Shown in pieces: positions 1 through 8,299 of a stretch of 8,299 bases of DNA. Each line of letters starts with the position of its first letter. The first letter of the stretch is position 1. The stretch lies in assembly GCA_041908585.1 (NCBI GenBank), contig JAYRFB010000121.1:1-8299 (forward strand), written 5' to 3'. Below the pieces are notes generated by a model. The model did not search any database. It was given only the letters and a program-made list of their open reading frames with translations, and was not told where the DNA came from. The translations under genes were made by a program, and so were the position numbers. Origin of the DNA: CAINDZ01 sp041908585 (GTDB taxonomy: Bacteria > Krumholzibacteriota > Krumholzibacteriia > LZORAL124-64-63).

Positions 1-689
1 TCCATCTCCCGCTCCTCGTCGAACTTGTGCGCGGAGCCGATGGTCTTCTTGATGTTCTCGGCCGTCTGGTCGCCGATCAGCAGGTTGTGGTTCTTCTTCA
101 CGTAGTTGACGATGGCCTCGTCCAGCTCGTCGCCGCCGACGCGGATCGAGGTGTCGCAGACGATGCCGTTGAGCGCGATCACCGCGATCACGGACGTGCC
201 GCAGCCGATGTCGATGATCATGTTGCCGCTCGGCTGGTCCACCGGCAGCCCGACGCCGATCGCCGCGGCCATCGGCTCGGCCACCAGGAAGACTTCACGC
301 GCGCCGGCGTGCTTGGCGCTGTCGCGCACCGCGCGCTTCTCCACCTCGGTGATGCCCGACGGCACGCAGATGACGATGCGCGGCGCGATGAAGTGGCGCT
401 TCTTCTGCGCCATCTTGATGAAGTCGCGCAGCATGTACTCGGTGACCTCGAAGTCGGCGATGACGCCGTCCTTCATCGGCCGGATGGCGGCGATGCGCTC
501 GGGCGTCTTGCCCAGCATCGCCTTGGCCTCGGCCCCCACCGCGTACACCTTGCCCGTTGTCTTGTCGAGTGCCACGACCGAGGGCTGGTTCAGGACGATG
601 CCCTTGCCCTTGACGTAGACCAGCGTGTTGGCGGTGCCGAGGTCGATCGCGATATCGTTTGTGACCATGCCCTGCAGGTGCTTGAACAT
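1..689 (-). CDS. mreB: Rod-shape-determining protein MreB, actin homologue (3' end outside window)
   Basis: MreB is the bacterial actin that polymerises under the inner membrane and guides the cell-elongation machinery. The first 229 residues are visible. Phosphate-1 motif DLGTANT is at residues 16-22, followed by PSVVA near 36-40, RPMKDGVIADFEVTEYML near 70-87, PSGITEVEKRAV near 110-121, and the EPMAAAIGVGLPV segment at 138-150 that holds the conserved active-site glutamate. The phosphate-2 loop at 160-167 reads DIGCGTSV, where the family normally has DIGGGTTE. Downstream, GGDELDEAI at 185-193 and IGSA near 217-220 are typical. The ATG at 689 is chosen because GGAAGG (698-703) lies 8 nt upstream; an ATG at codon 8 has no better signal. 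The gene begins 29 nt after the radC stop, so the two are probably co-transcribed. The C-terminal third of the protein, and any mreC/mreD, lie to the left. The family assignment is very secure. Confidence 0.97.
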   Translation of the reverse strand, partial: MFKHLQGMVTNDIAIDLGTANTLVYVKGKGIVLNQPSVVALDKTTGKVYAVGAEAKAMLGKTPERIAAIRPMKDGVIADFEVTEYMLRDFIKMAQKKRHFIAPRIVICVPSGITEVEKRAVRDSAKHAGAREVFLVAEPMAAAIGVGLPVDQPSGNMIIDIGCGTSVIAVIALNGIVCDTSIRVGGDELDEAIVNYVKKNHNLLIGDQTAENIKKTIGSAHKFDEEREM

Positions 690-718
690 GCCCGAATCCT
701 TCCGGCGGCGGCTGTCCC

Positions 719-1582
719 TCACCCGGTCGACGGGGCGGGCCAGCCGTATTCCCTGATGCTGGTGATGTCGGCATCGCCGACCACCAGGTGGTCCAACAGC
801 GCAATGCCAAGCAGTTCGCCACACCTGTCCAGGCGTCCGGTCAACTCGAGGTCGTCGCCGCTCGGACGCGGGTCTCCGGAGGGGTGGTTGTGGGCGACGA
901 TGACCGCGGCGGCCGAGAGCGCGATCGCGGGTTTGAAGACCTCCCGCGGGTGCACGAGCGAGGCGTTCAGCGAGCCCGTCGAGACGGTCTCCAGCGCCCT
1001 GACCCGGTGCCTAGCATCGAGATAAAGCGCCAAGAAGCGCTCCCTGTCAAGACCCCGGAATTCGTCGCGCAGCAGCCCGCCCAGGTCCTCCGGCCGCCGG
1101 ACCAGCAACCCGGTCACCGGGACCGGTCGGGTGGCGCGGCGGCCCAACTCCAGGGCAGCCAGCAGGCGGCGCGCGCGCGCCGGGCCCAGTCCCTCCCGGG
1201 CAGCCAGGCTGGCAGGGGGCGCAGCGGCCAGTTCGCCGAGCGGCTGGCGCTCCAGGAGGCGACGGGCGCCCTCGCGCGCGGCGGGTCCGGCCCGCCCCGG
1301 GGCCAGGACCCAGGCCAGCAGCTCCGCATCGGAGCAGGCGCGCGCCCCGAACCGGCGCAGGCGTGATTCCACCTCGGCCGTCTCGGCTTCGGACGCGTCG
1401 ACGACCGCCGATTCCGCCGCGACCGATCCCGCCGGGACAGCCACCACCGGCCCGCGCGCAGGCCGGCCGACGGCGCCGCTCCCCTGCTGTGCGGCATCCG
1501 GCAAGGGCATGCCGGGAGCCGGCAGCTCCGGCGCCGCCTCGCCGACGCCATTATCCTGTACCGTCGCGCGCCTGGACATCAT
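719..1582 (-). CDS. radC: RadC family JAMM-motif protein with low-complexity N-terminal extension
   Basis: RadC-family proteins carry an MPN/JAMM putative metalloprotease or hydrolase domain. The old link to DNA repair in E. coli has been withdrawn and the function is unsettled. In 287 residues, about 1-70 is Ala/Gly/Pro-rich with no recognisable domain. Residues 72-150 are the helical N-terminal UPF0758-type region, including a helix-hairpin-helix-like GLGPARARRLLAALELGRR. Residues 160-287 are the JAMM domain. The metal-binding motif is intact: HNHPSGDPRPSGDD at 231-244 fits H-x-H-x7-S-x2-D. Family members are usually about 220-230 residues, so this one is long at the N-terminus. The ATG at 1582 is preferred because GGGGGAG (1588-1594) sits 5 nt upstream; the next codon (1579) is also ATG. 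An in-frame ATG at 1645 would consume most of the gap to the divergent kinase gene and lacks a clear ribosome site. It is followed by mreB, a classic gene order. Confidence 0.92.
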   Translation of the reverse strand: MMSRRATVQDNGVGEAAPELPAPGMPLPDAAQQGSGAVGRPARGPVVAVPAGSVAAESAVVDASEAETAEVESRLRRFGARACSDAELLAWVLAPGRAGPAAREGARRLLERQPLGELAAAPPASLAAREGLGPARARRLLAALELGRRATRPVPVTGLLVRRPEDLGGLLRDEFRGLDRERFLALYLDARHRVRALETVSTGSLNASLVHPREVFKPAIALSAAAVIVAHNHPSGDPRPSGDDLELTGRLDRCGELLGIALLDHLVVGDADITSIREYGWPAPSTG

Positions 1583-1587
1583 AATGG

Positions 1588-1594
1588 CTCCCCC
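1588..1594 (-). promoter_or_regulatory. Ribosome binding site deciding the radC start
   Basis: On the minus strand GGGGGAG is followed by CCATT and then two consecutive ATG codons (1582 and 1579). The spacing is 5 nt to the first and 8 nt to the second, so either could be used. It argues against the longer frame that opens at 1645. Confidence 0.65.
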
Positions 1595-1645
1595 GGCGAC
1601 GCGGCCAACGTGCCGTCGCCCTTGCGATAGCGGCCTGCTGAACAT

Positions 1646-1660
1646 TCCCGGTCACCGGGA
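1646..1660. repeat. 15-bp perfect palindrome TCCCGGTCACCGGGA in the radC/kinase divergent gap
   Basis: TCCCGGT and ACCGGGA are perfect inverted halves around a central C. The right arm runs into the Shine-Dalgarno sequence GGGAGG (1657-1662) of the kinase gene, so a bound protein or a small RNA hairpin could affect translation or the divergent promoters. The core CCCGGTCACCGGGA recurs inside radC near 1119-1132, so the sequence may simply be favoured by GC-rich composition. No convincing -35/-10 pair was found in the 86-bp gap on either strand. An operator role is only a possibility. Confidence 0.35.
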
Positions 1661-1663
1661 GGT
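1657..1663 (+). promoter_or_regulatory. Ribosome binding site for the GTG start of the aspartate kinase
   Basis: GGGAGGT lies 5 nt before the GTG at 1669. There is no ATG near the expected N-terminus, and the KYGGSS motif falls at residue 16 with this start, which is normal for the family. The site shares bases with the right arm of the palindrome at 1646-1660. Confidence 0.7.
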
Positions 1664-1668
1664 CCCGC

Positions 1669-2976
<1,308 letters not shown>

Positions 2977-4171
2977 ACTCGCGTTCGAGGTACTCGCGCC
3001 ACGGACCGGAAGGGAGCGCTCGCCCCGCCTCGGCCAGCCAGCGCTCGGCTCCCTCGGCATCGTGGGCCCGCCCGCGGCACAGGACGATGACGCGCACCAG
3101 CGCGCGCTGGCCGTGCGGGTCCTCCGGGTGCAGCTCGTAGAGGCGTCTGTAGACATCCAGGGCACCCCGGTAGTCGAGCTGCAGTTCCTTGAAGCGCGCC
3201 GCCTCGGCCATCTCCGCCGGCGACAGCAGGTCGGCCCGGCCGGCGCGGCAGGCCTCGTCGTAGACGGCCAGCGCGGCGTCCACGCGCCGCTCGCGGCGAT
3301 GCAGGTCCCACAGGCGGCGCCAGGCCGCCGCCGCTTCCGCCGTGCGACCGGCCACGTGCTGGCTGCGCGCCAGCTCCAGCAGCGCCTCGCGATCGCCCGG
3401 ATGCAGCTCCAGCGCCTCGGTCCAGGCCCCTGCCGCGGCGAGGTAGTGACCGTCGCGGAAGTAGCGCCGCCCGCGCGCGGCGGCCGCCTCGAAGCGTCCC
3501 GCCTTCAGCTCGCCGGTGAGCAGGCCCAGCGCCAGCCCCAGCCCGAAGCCGCCCAGGTGCGCCCCGAAGCTCACCGTGTTGCCGGTGTGCGGCGCCAGCA
3601 GCATCTGCGTCACCTGCAGCAGGATCCACAGCGGCACGGCCCAGGGCACCGGCACCGGCGCGCGCCCGACCCGGTTCTGCCCGCCGATCGGCGCGAACAG
3701 CCACCAGGCGATCACCACGCGCGCGCTGTACAGCCGCAGCACGGTCAATGCCATCAGCCCGGCGATCGCGCCCGAGGCGCCCAGCACGCCCAGTCCGCCC
3801 TGGCCGAAGAGCCCCAGCGCCGAGACGATGCCATGCGCCAGGTTCCCGCCCACGCCCAGCAGCAGGAACAGTCCCAGGAGCGCGGGGCGCCCCAGGCGAT
3901 CCTCCAGCGGCGGCGCCAGTACGTGCAGGTAGAGCAGGTTGCCCAGCAGGTGGAGCCACGAGCCGTGCAGGAAGATCGCCGTGGCCACGGTCCAGGCGGC
4001 GCTGCCCCCCGGGAAGAAGGCCAGGTCCAGCGGGTCGATGCCGAGCGGCCAGGCCAGCCAGCGCTGCCACGCGTAGACAACCGACATGGTCGCCATCAGG
4101 CCCCAGGTCAACCACGGGCGTCGGCGCGCGGGGCGGTCGATCCCCACCGGGAAGAAGTAGAAGAAGTACAT

Positions 4172-4318
4172 CGTCCGTCCCGGCCAGGGTCCGCTGGGCC
4201 CGGGCCTGCACGGCCCGGGCGTACCGGTCAGGGATCGGCAATCCGGAGAACGACTTGAATGGCAGGGTTCAGGCGATGCCGGAGGTGCTTCAGGCAGGTC
4301 CCGGCGCCGACGGCGGGC
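4172..4318. other. 147-bp gap between ABC ATPase stop and rhomboid start
   Basis: This is the leader of the rhomboid gene or the readthrough region from the ABC ATPase. No convincing -35/-10 pair was recognised on the minus strand. The one clear structure is the inverted repeat at 4198-4220. Whether the rhomboid gene has its own promoter or depends on transcription from tolC is not resolved. Confidence 0.5.
4198..4220 (-). repeat. 9-bp perfect inverted repeat, hairpin in the rhomboid leader
   Basis: GCCCGGGCC and GGCCCGGGC flank a 5-nt loop (4207-4211). In the minus-strand RNA this forms a very stable hairpin 26 nt upstream of the rhomboid ATG and about 100 nt after the ABC ATPase stop. No T-run follows on the minus strand (next bases CCAGCGG), so it is not a standard intrinsic terminator. 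It could slow or attenuate transcription, mark an mRNA processing or stability boundary, or simply reflect GC-rich sequence. Confidence 0.45.
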
Positions 4319-5071
<753 letters not shown>

Positions 5072-5072
5072 G

Positions 5073-6533
5073 TCACTCCCCCGCCACCGCGTTGCGCCTG
5101 CCGAGGGCCCGGTCCAGGCTGGCCCGGGCGATCAGGAAGTCGCACTTGGCCTGCACTTCCTGGGCCCGCGCGCTGGTCAGGTTCACCTGCGCGACGATGA
5201 CGTCCAGGGCCGTGCCCGCGCCCACGCGGAAGCGCTCCTGCGCCAGGCGCAGGCCTTCCTCCGACTGCACGATGGTCTCGCGGCTGACGCTGGCGCGCTC
5301 GCGGGCCTCGACCAGCGCGTTGTGGAGCTGGCGGATCTCCACCTGCACGTTCAGGCGCGCCTGCTCGAGCTGGTACTCGGCGATGCGGGCGCTGGCCTTG
5401 GCGCGCGAGATGCCGCTGTAGGTCTGCAGGCGGTCGAAGATGTTCCAGGAGACCGAGTAGCCGTACGACGTGGCCTCGGAGACCTGGGCGCCGAACTTGT
5501 AGGGCGACTCGTTGTTGTCGCGCCCGTAGTTGCCGTACACGTCCAGGGACGGGAAGAGGCTGCCGCGCGCGGCCTTCACGTCCTGGCGGCGCGCCTCCAG
5601 GGTCCTCTCGCTGCCCTGCAGGTCCAGGCGGTTGCGCAGCGCCTCGCCGTACAGCTCGCCCACCTCGGAGACGGCGAAGTCCGTCTCCAGCACCGAGGCG
5701 TCGACCGCGAACTGGCCCTGCAGCGGCCGGTTCATCGCGTACGCCAGGTCCGCCTGGCCCTTCTTGATGCTGTTCTCGGCCACGACCACGTCCAGCTTCG
5801 TGTTCTCCAGCGCCACGCGCTGCTGCAGGACGTCGCTCTTGGCCGCGCTGCCCAGCTTGAAGTAGGTCTCGGTGCGCTCCAGCTCGCGCGCAGCCCGGTC
5901 GCGCGCCTCGCGGGCCACCTCGGCCAGCTTCTCGTAGCGGACCAGGTTGTAGTACGCGGCCACGACATCCTCGACCACCCGCTCGCGCGTGTAGCCCACG
6001 GTGGCGTCGGCCGCCTCCAGGCTGTGCCGGGCGCTGCGCAGCGAGCCGTACTTGGAGAACCCGTCGAAGAGGTTCAGCGTGGCGCGGCCGCCCAGCGACT
6101 TGTAGGTCGCGCTGACGGACTCGTCCGCGATCTCGCCGTTGGCCACCTGGGTCGGGAAGATCGTGAAGATGTTCGGGTCCGTGGTCGGGATCTGGAACGT
6201 GCCGGGTTCGGTCTGCGCCACGTCGAAGTCCGTACGCTCGGACTTCTGCCAGTTGTAGGACAGCGACAGGTTCGGCAGGAAGGCGCCCTTGGCCCCGCGC
6301 ACGTTCTGCGCCGCGATCTCGCGCTGCTCCTGGCTGATCAGCAGCGTCGGGCTGCCGCTCAGGGCCTGCCGGATGCACTCGTCCAGGGACAGCACGGGAA
6401 CGCCGGCGCCCGCCTCCTGCGCCGCGGCCGGCCGCGCGCCTCCCACGCAGGCCAGGGCCAGCCAGCCCGCCGCCACGCCCGCCGCCAGCCGGCCGCTGCG
6501 CCGGTCCCAGATCGCCGTCCGCGAAACACTCAT
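5073..6533 (-). CDS. TolC family outer membrane efflux/secretion protein
   Basis: TolC-family proteins form trimeric channel-tunnels across the outer membrane and periplasm, the exit duct of tripartite pumps. The 486-residue product has a signal peptide: positive N-region (R5, R11, R12, R15), hydrophobic AAGVAAGWLALACVGG at 17-32, and likely cleavage after A-A-A38 before Q39. The mature protein opens with LSLDECIRQAL, the hallmark first helix of outer-membrane efflux proteins. It then shows two related halves of long amphipathic helices and short beta segments (LNLFDGFSKYGSLRSAR in the first half, VSWNIFDRLQTYSGISRAKA in the second), and ends in the usual helix (ARASLDRALGR). Length is normal for the family. 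A Cys at position 29 does not fit a good lipobox because position -3 is Ala. The start at 6533 is chosen over an in-frame ATG at 6635 because of the GGAGA site and because it places the signal peptide correctly. Runs directly into the ABC ATPase gene. Confidence 0.93.
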   Translation of the reverse strand: MSVSRTAIWDRRSGRLAAGVAAGWLALACVGGARPAAAQEAGAGVPVLSLDECIRQALSGSPTLLISQEQREIAAQNVRGAKGAFLPNLSLSYNWQKSERTDFDVAQTEPGTFQIPTTDPNIFTIFPTQVANGEIADESVSATYKSLGGRATLNLFDGFSKYGSLRSARHSLEAADATVGYTRERVVEDVVAAYYNLVRYEKLAEVAREARDRAARELERTETYFKLGSAAKSDVLQQRVALENTKLDVVVAENSIKKGQADLAYAMNRPLQGQFAVDASVLETDFAVSEVGELYGEALRNRLDLQGSERTLEARRQDVKAARGSLFPSLDVYGNYGRDNNESPYKFGAQVSEATSYGYSVSWNIFDRLQTYSGISRAKASARIAEYQLEQARLNVQVEIRQLHNALVEARERASVSRETIVQSEEGLRLAQERFRVGAGTALDVIVAQVNLTSARAQEVQAKCDFLIARASLDRALGRRNAVAGE

Positions 6534-6540
6534 GGATCCA

Positions 6541-6545
6541 TCTCC
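6541..6545 (-). promoter_or_regulatory. Ribosome binding site deciding the tolC start
   Basis: GGAGA lies 7 nt upstream of the ATG at 6533. The alternative frame opening at 6635 would start upstream of the predicted transcription start and add 34 residues in front of the signal peptide, so it is disfavoured. Confidence 0.7.
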
Positions 6546-6606
6546 TGTGTCTTTGCCGGGGAATGCGTCCGGCGCGGCCTCCCACGCCCGTCGACGGCAC
6601 CCGGCC

Positions 6607-6635
6607 ATGATAGGCCCGCCCGGGCCCGAAGCCAA
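6607..6635 (-). promoter_or_regulatory. Sigma70-like promoter for tolC-ABC ATPase
   Basis: On the minus strand TTGGCT (6635-6630, four of six matches to TTGACA) is separated by exactly 17 bp from TATCAT (6612-6607, five of six matches to TATAAT). Transcription would begin near 6600, giving a leader of about 67 nt before the tolC ATG. It sits in an otherwise very GC-rich gap, where an AT-richer box stands out. It was called by eye and has not been tested. Confidence 0.5.
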
Positions 6636-6763
6636 CGGGGAATCGCTCCCGGCGCGGCGCCAACCCCCTCATACGCGCGAACCTGCCGCCGGTTGCAGGG
6701 TCCGCGCCACCCAACGCGCGAGCTGCCCGAATCCGTCGGCCGCGGGCGCCGGCAATGCCGCCC
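6636..6763. other. Non-coding stretch upstream of the tolC promoter
   Basis: The gap between the tonB-type stop and the tolC start is 295 bp (6534-6828). Apart from the tolC promoter and the terminator-like hairpin at 6764-6803, this middle part holds nothing I can recognise. Open frames crossing it on both strands look like high-GC shadows without ribosome sites or family features. Confidence 0.4.
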
Positions 6764-6803
6764 AAAACGCCGGCGGGCCGCGTCCGACTAGCCGCGGCCC
6801 GCC
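6764..6803 (-). terminator. Probable intrinsic terminator after the exbD-exbD-tonB operon
   Basis: On the minus strand, 26 nt after the tonB-type stop, an 11-bp perfect stem forms between GGCGGGCCGCG (6803-6793 on that strand) and CGCGGCCCGCC (6782-6772). The loop is 10 nt and a short TTTT (6767-6764) follows after 4 nt. The T-run is short, so termination may be partial, but placement and strength of the stem fit the end of this operon and separate it from the tolC promoter downstream. Confidence 0.6.
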
Positions 6804-6828
6804 CGGCAAGGTTCCGTCGCAGGTCAGG

Positions 6829-7482
6829 TCAGTTGAGCCTGAACGTGAACGGCAGCGCCATCCAGGCCTTCACCGGGATGTTCCGCTGCTTGCCCGGGAT
6901 GAACTTGCACTTGCGGGCCGCCTCGATGGCCGCCTTGTTCAGCAGCGGGTTGACGCTCTGGATGACGATGGCATCCTTGACCGAGCCGTCCGGGCCCACC
7001 AGCACCTTGACCATGACCGTGCCCTCGAGCGCGGCGCGGCGCGCCATCTCGGGGTACTCCGGCTTGGCCCACTGGAGGATCTTCGGGTTCTCCGACGAGG
7101 CCACGAAGCCCTCGTCGCCCACGGGGCCGAAGCTGGGCATCGACGAACTGATCGCCTCGTCCAGGTCCATCAGCGTGTCGGCGATGTCGACGTCCTCGGC
7201 CACCTCGTCGTCCGGCGCGGCCTCGATCACCTTCGGCGGCGGCGGCGCCTCGACGGGCGGCGGCGGGATATCCAGCGCCTGCTGTTCCTCGATGTCGACC
7301 GCCTCGAACTCCTCCTGCCGCAGCTTGTACGGATTCGGAACGTAGTCAGGCGTCAACATCCAGATGAGCAGCACGAGCGCGATCGCGACGACCGTCGACC
7401 AGCGCAGCGTCTTGTTGTACTGCGCCTTGAACTCGGCGTTGGCCGACATGCGCAGCGGATCGTTCATCGAGACCGTCGACAT
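6829..7482 (-). CDS. tonB: Energy transducer TonB
   Basis: TonB spans the periplasm and couples the inner-membrane ExbB/ExbD proton motor to TonB-dependent outer-membrane receptors. In 217 residues: a cytoplasmic N-terminus (1-27), one membrane anchor WSTVVAIALVLLIWML at 28-43, a Pro-rich run PPPPVEAPPPPK at 73-84, an acidic spacer (about 57-110, rich in Asp and Glu), and the C-terminal TonB domain at about 138-217. The last contains PEYPEMARRAALEGTVMVKV at 141-160, GPDGSVKDAIV at 163-173 and AAIEAARKCKFIPGK at 184-198. The anchor lacks the histidine found in E. coli TonB, as is common in shorter homologues. ATG at 7482 has AGGAG (7487-7491) 4 nt upstream, overlapping the stop codon of the preceding exbD-type gene, so translation is likely coupled. 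Which receptor it serves is not shown here. Confidence 0.94.
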   Translation of the reverse strand: MSTVSMNDPLRMSANAEFKAQYNKTLRWSTVVAIALVLLIWMLTPDYVPNPYKLRQEEFEAVDIEEQQALDIPPPPVEAPPPPKVIEAAPDDEVAEDVDIADTLMDLDEAISSSMPSFGPVGDEGFVASSENPKILQWAKPEYPEMARRAALEGTVMVKVLVGPDGSVKDAIVIQSVNPLLNKAAIEAARKCKFIPGKQRNIPVKAWMALPFTFRLN

Positions 7483-7489
7483 GTCGCTC

Positions 7490-7912
7490 CTAGTACTTCA
7501 GGCCCGGCATCGACTCGATGTCGTTGTTGAAGAAGACGCGAACGGCATTGACTTCCTTCAATGCCTCCATGACGTCGCTGACCACGCCGTAGTCCGTGTA
7601 GTTGTCCGTCTTGAAGGCGACGATCAGCTGCGGGTTGTCGGTGATCTTCTTGCCCATGATGTCGGGGATATGCTTCACCTGCACCAGCCGGTCGTCGATC
7701 GAGATCTGGCCCTGCCGGTTGATGTACACGTTCGACACCAGCTCGCGGTTGACCTCCTCGCCCGCCTCCGCGCGCGGGAGCTCCACCGGCAGGCCGTTCT
7801 CCTGCCGGAAGATGGTGGTCACCATGAAGAAGATGAGCAGCAGGAACGCGATGTCGCCCATCGACGACGTCGGGATGAACGGGCCGGAGTTGGTCGTGCG
7901 CGTGATCTTCAT
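7490..7912 (-). CDS. Biopolymer transporter ExbD/TolR family protein (second of two)
   Basis: ExbD is the single-span stator-type partner of ExbB and carries the proton-conducting aspartate of the TonB motor. The 140-residue product has a short cytoplasmic N-terminus, the conserved Asp D20 at the start of the membrane span (SSMGDIAFLLLIFFMVTTIF, 16-35), then a periplasmic domain with the typical VYINRQGQISIDDR (62-75) and a later LIVAFKTDNYTDYGVVSDVM segment (96-115). It begins 10 nt after the upstream exbD-type stop, with AGGGGG (7919-7924) 6 nt before the ATG, and ends 7 nt before the tonB-type start. ExbD and TolR cannot be told apart by sequence alone, but the adjacent tonB favours ExbD. 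Confidence 0.92.
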   Translation of the reverse strand: MKITRTTNSGPFIPTSSMGDIAFLLLIFFMVTTIFRQENGLPVELPRAEAGEEVNRELVSNVYINRQGQISIDDRLVQVKHIPDIMGKKITDNPQLIVAFKTDNYTDYGVVSDVMEALKEVNAVRVFFNNDIESMPGLKY

Positions 7913-7922
7913 GACCCGCCCC

Positions 7923-8299
7923 CTACTCTTCCGAGGTCTTCAGCGAGACCTTGGTCGCGTTGGCCAGCCGCAGTTCGTCCAGGCAGGCCACCATCTTGCC
8001 GTAGTCGGCCTTGGGGTGGATCTTCAGCAGGACGACGAGCTTCGGGTTGCCGAGGATGCGGTCCTCGATCTTGCTCTTGATGTGGTTGATCTCGATGGGC
8101 CGCCGGTCCAGCGTGATGTGATTGCTCTCATCCACGTAGATCGTGGCGATGTTGCTCTCCTTGATCGTGACCTTGTCGGCTTCCGTCTTCTGCTTGCCGG
8201 GCAGGACAAGGGTCAGGCCCTGTTCGGCCGCGAAGATCGTGGTCACGATGAAGAAGATCAGCAGCAGGAACGCCACGTCGGCGGTCGAGTCCAGGCGCA
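7923..8299 (-). CDS. Biopolymer transporter ExbD/TolR family protein (first of two, 5' end outside window)
   Basis: The frame is open to the right window edge and the true start lies beyond it; a GTG at 8276 is only an internal valine in the membrane span. The visible part starts with RLDSTADVAFLLLIFFIVTT, which includes the proton-pathway aspartate (codon 8279-8277) just before the hydrophobic segment. It continues with a periplasmic domain: IYVDESNHITLDRRPIEI and LVVLLKIHPKADYGKMVACL are the conserved ExbD strands and helix. It is clearly different in sequence from the next gene, so the pair is an old duplication rather than a recent one. An ExbB/TolQ-type gene is expected immediately to the right. 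Confidence 0.9.
   Translation of the reverse strand, partial: RLDSTADVAFLLLIFFIVTTIFAAEQGLTLVLPGKQKTEADKVTIKESNIATIYVDESNHITLDRRPIEINHIKSKIEDRILGNPKLVVLLKIHPKADYGKMVACLDELRLANATKVSLKTSEE

Noticed and set aside
1583..1645. Upstream ATG at 1645 as the radC start
   Set aside because: It lacks a convincing ribosome site and would leave only 23 bp to the divergent kinase start. The 1582 start has GGGGGAG at good spacing.
6445..6450. Possible lipoprotein cysteine (ALAC) in the TolC signal peptide
   Set aside because: Position -3 is Ala rather than Leu/Val/Ile, and a good signal-peptidase-I site (AAA before Q39) follows a few residues later.
6534..6635. Upstream ATG at 6635 as the tolC start
   Set aside because: It would place 34 charged residues before the signal peptide, overlaps the predicted -35 box, and has no ribosome site as good as the one at 6541-6545.
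8274..8276. GTG at 8276 as the start of the first exbD-type gene
   Set aside because: The frame continues upstream to the window edge with the conserved Asp and family residues, so this GTG is an internal valine of the membrane span.

Overview
The window is a very GC-rich bacterial chromosome segment. It carries nine protein genes, densely packed, and two of them run off the window edges. The content (TonB/ExbD energy transduction, a TolC-type outer-membrane protein, MreB) means a diderm, Gram-negative, probably rod-shaped bacterium. The high GC, the ExbD-ExbD-TonB array and the mixture of gene types would fit an uncultured FCB-type lineage (for example Eisenbacteria or Krumholzibacteriota). 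That placement is only an impression and cannot be proven from the window.

Layout, left to right. (1) Positions 1-1582, minus strand: radC followed 29 nt later by mreB, whose 3' end leaves the window on the left; this pair is a widely conserved neighbourhood. (2) Positions 1583-1668 are a divergent intergenic gap. (3) Positions 1669-2976, plus strand: an aspartate-kinase homologue with a normal catalytic domain and a very divergent C-terminal regulatory half. (4) Positions 2903-4171, minus strand: a rhomboid intramembrane protease fused to a C-terminal TPR-like region. Its last 24 codons overlap the 3' end of the kinase gene convergently. (5) Positions 4319-6533, minus strand: a TolC-family protein gene and a MacB/LolD-type ABC ATPase gene, separated by a single base. 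A sigma70-like promoter stands upstream of tolC, but no permease or periplasmic adaptor gene is present. (6) Positions 6829-8299, minus strand: two different ExbD-type genes and a tonB-type gene, tightly spaced and closed by a hairpin with a short T-run. An ExbB-type partner would be expected just beyond the right edge.

How the parts work together. The ExbD/ExbD/TonB genes encode part of a proton-motive-force-driven inner-membrane motor that energises outer-membrane receptors. TolC plus the ABC ATPase look like two of the three or four parts of a tripartite export pump. RadC/MreB belong to the conserved shape-gene neighbourhood. The kinase would make aspartyl phosphate for the lysine/threonine/methionine/diaminopimelate branch.

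No mobile element, tRNA, rRNA or CRISPR array was seen. Most of the window is ordinary housekeeping content. The points that most deserve a second look are the divergent regulatory half of the kinase, the altered phosphate-2 loop of MreB, the rhomboid-TPR fusion whose tail appears to be overprinted on the kinase gene, and the incomplete tripartite pump operon.
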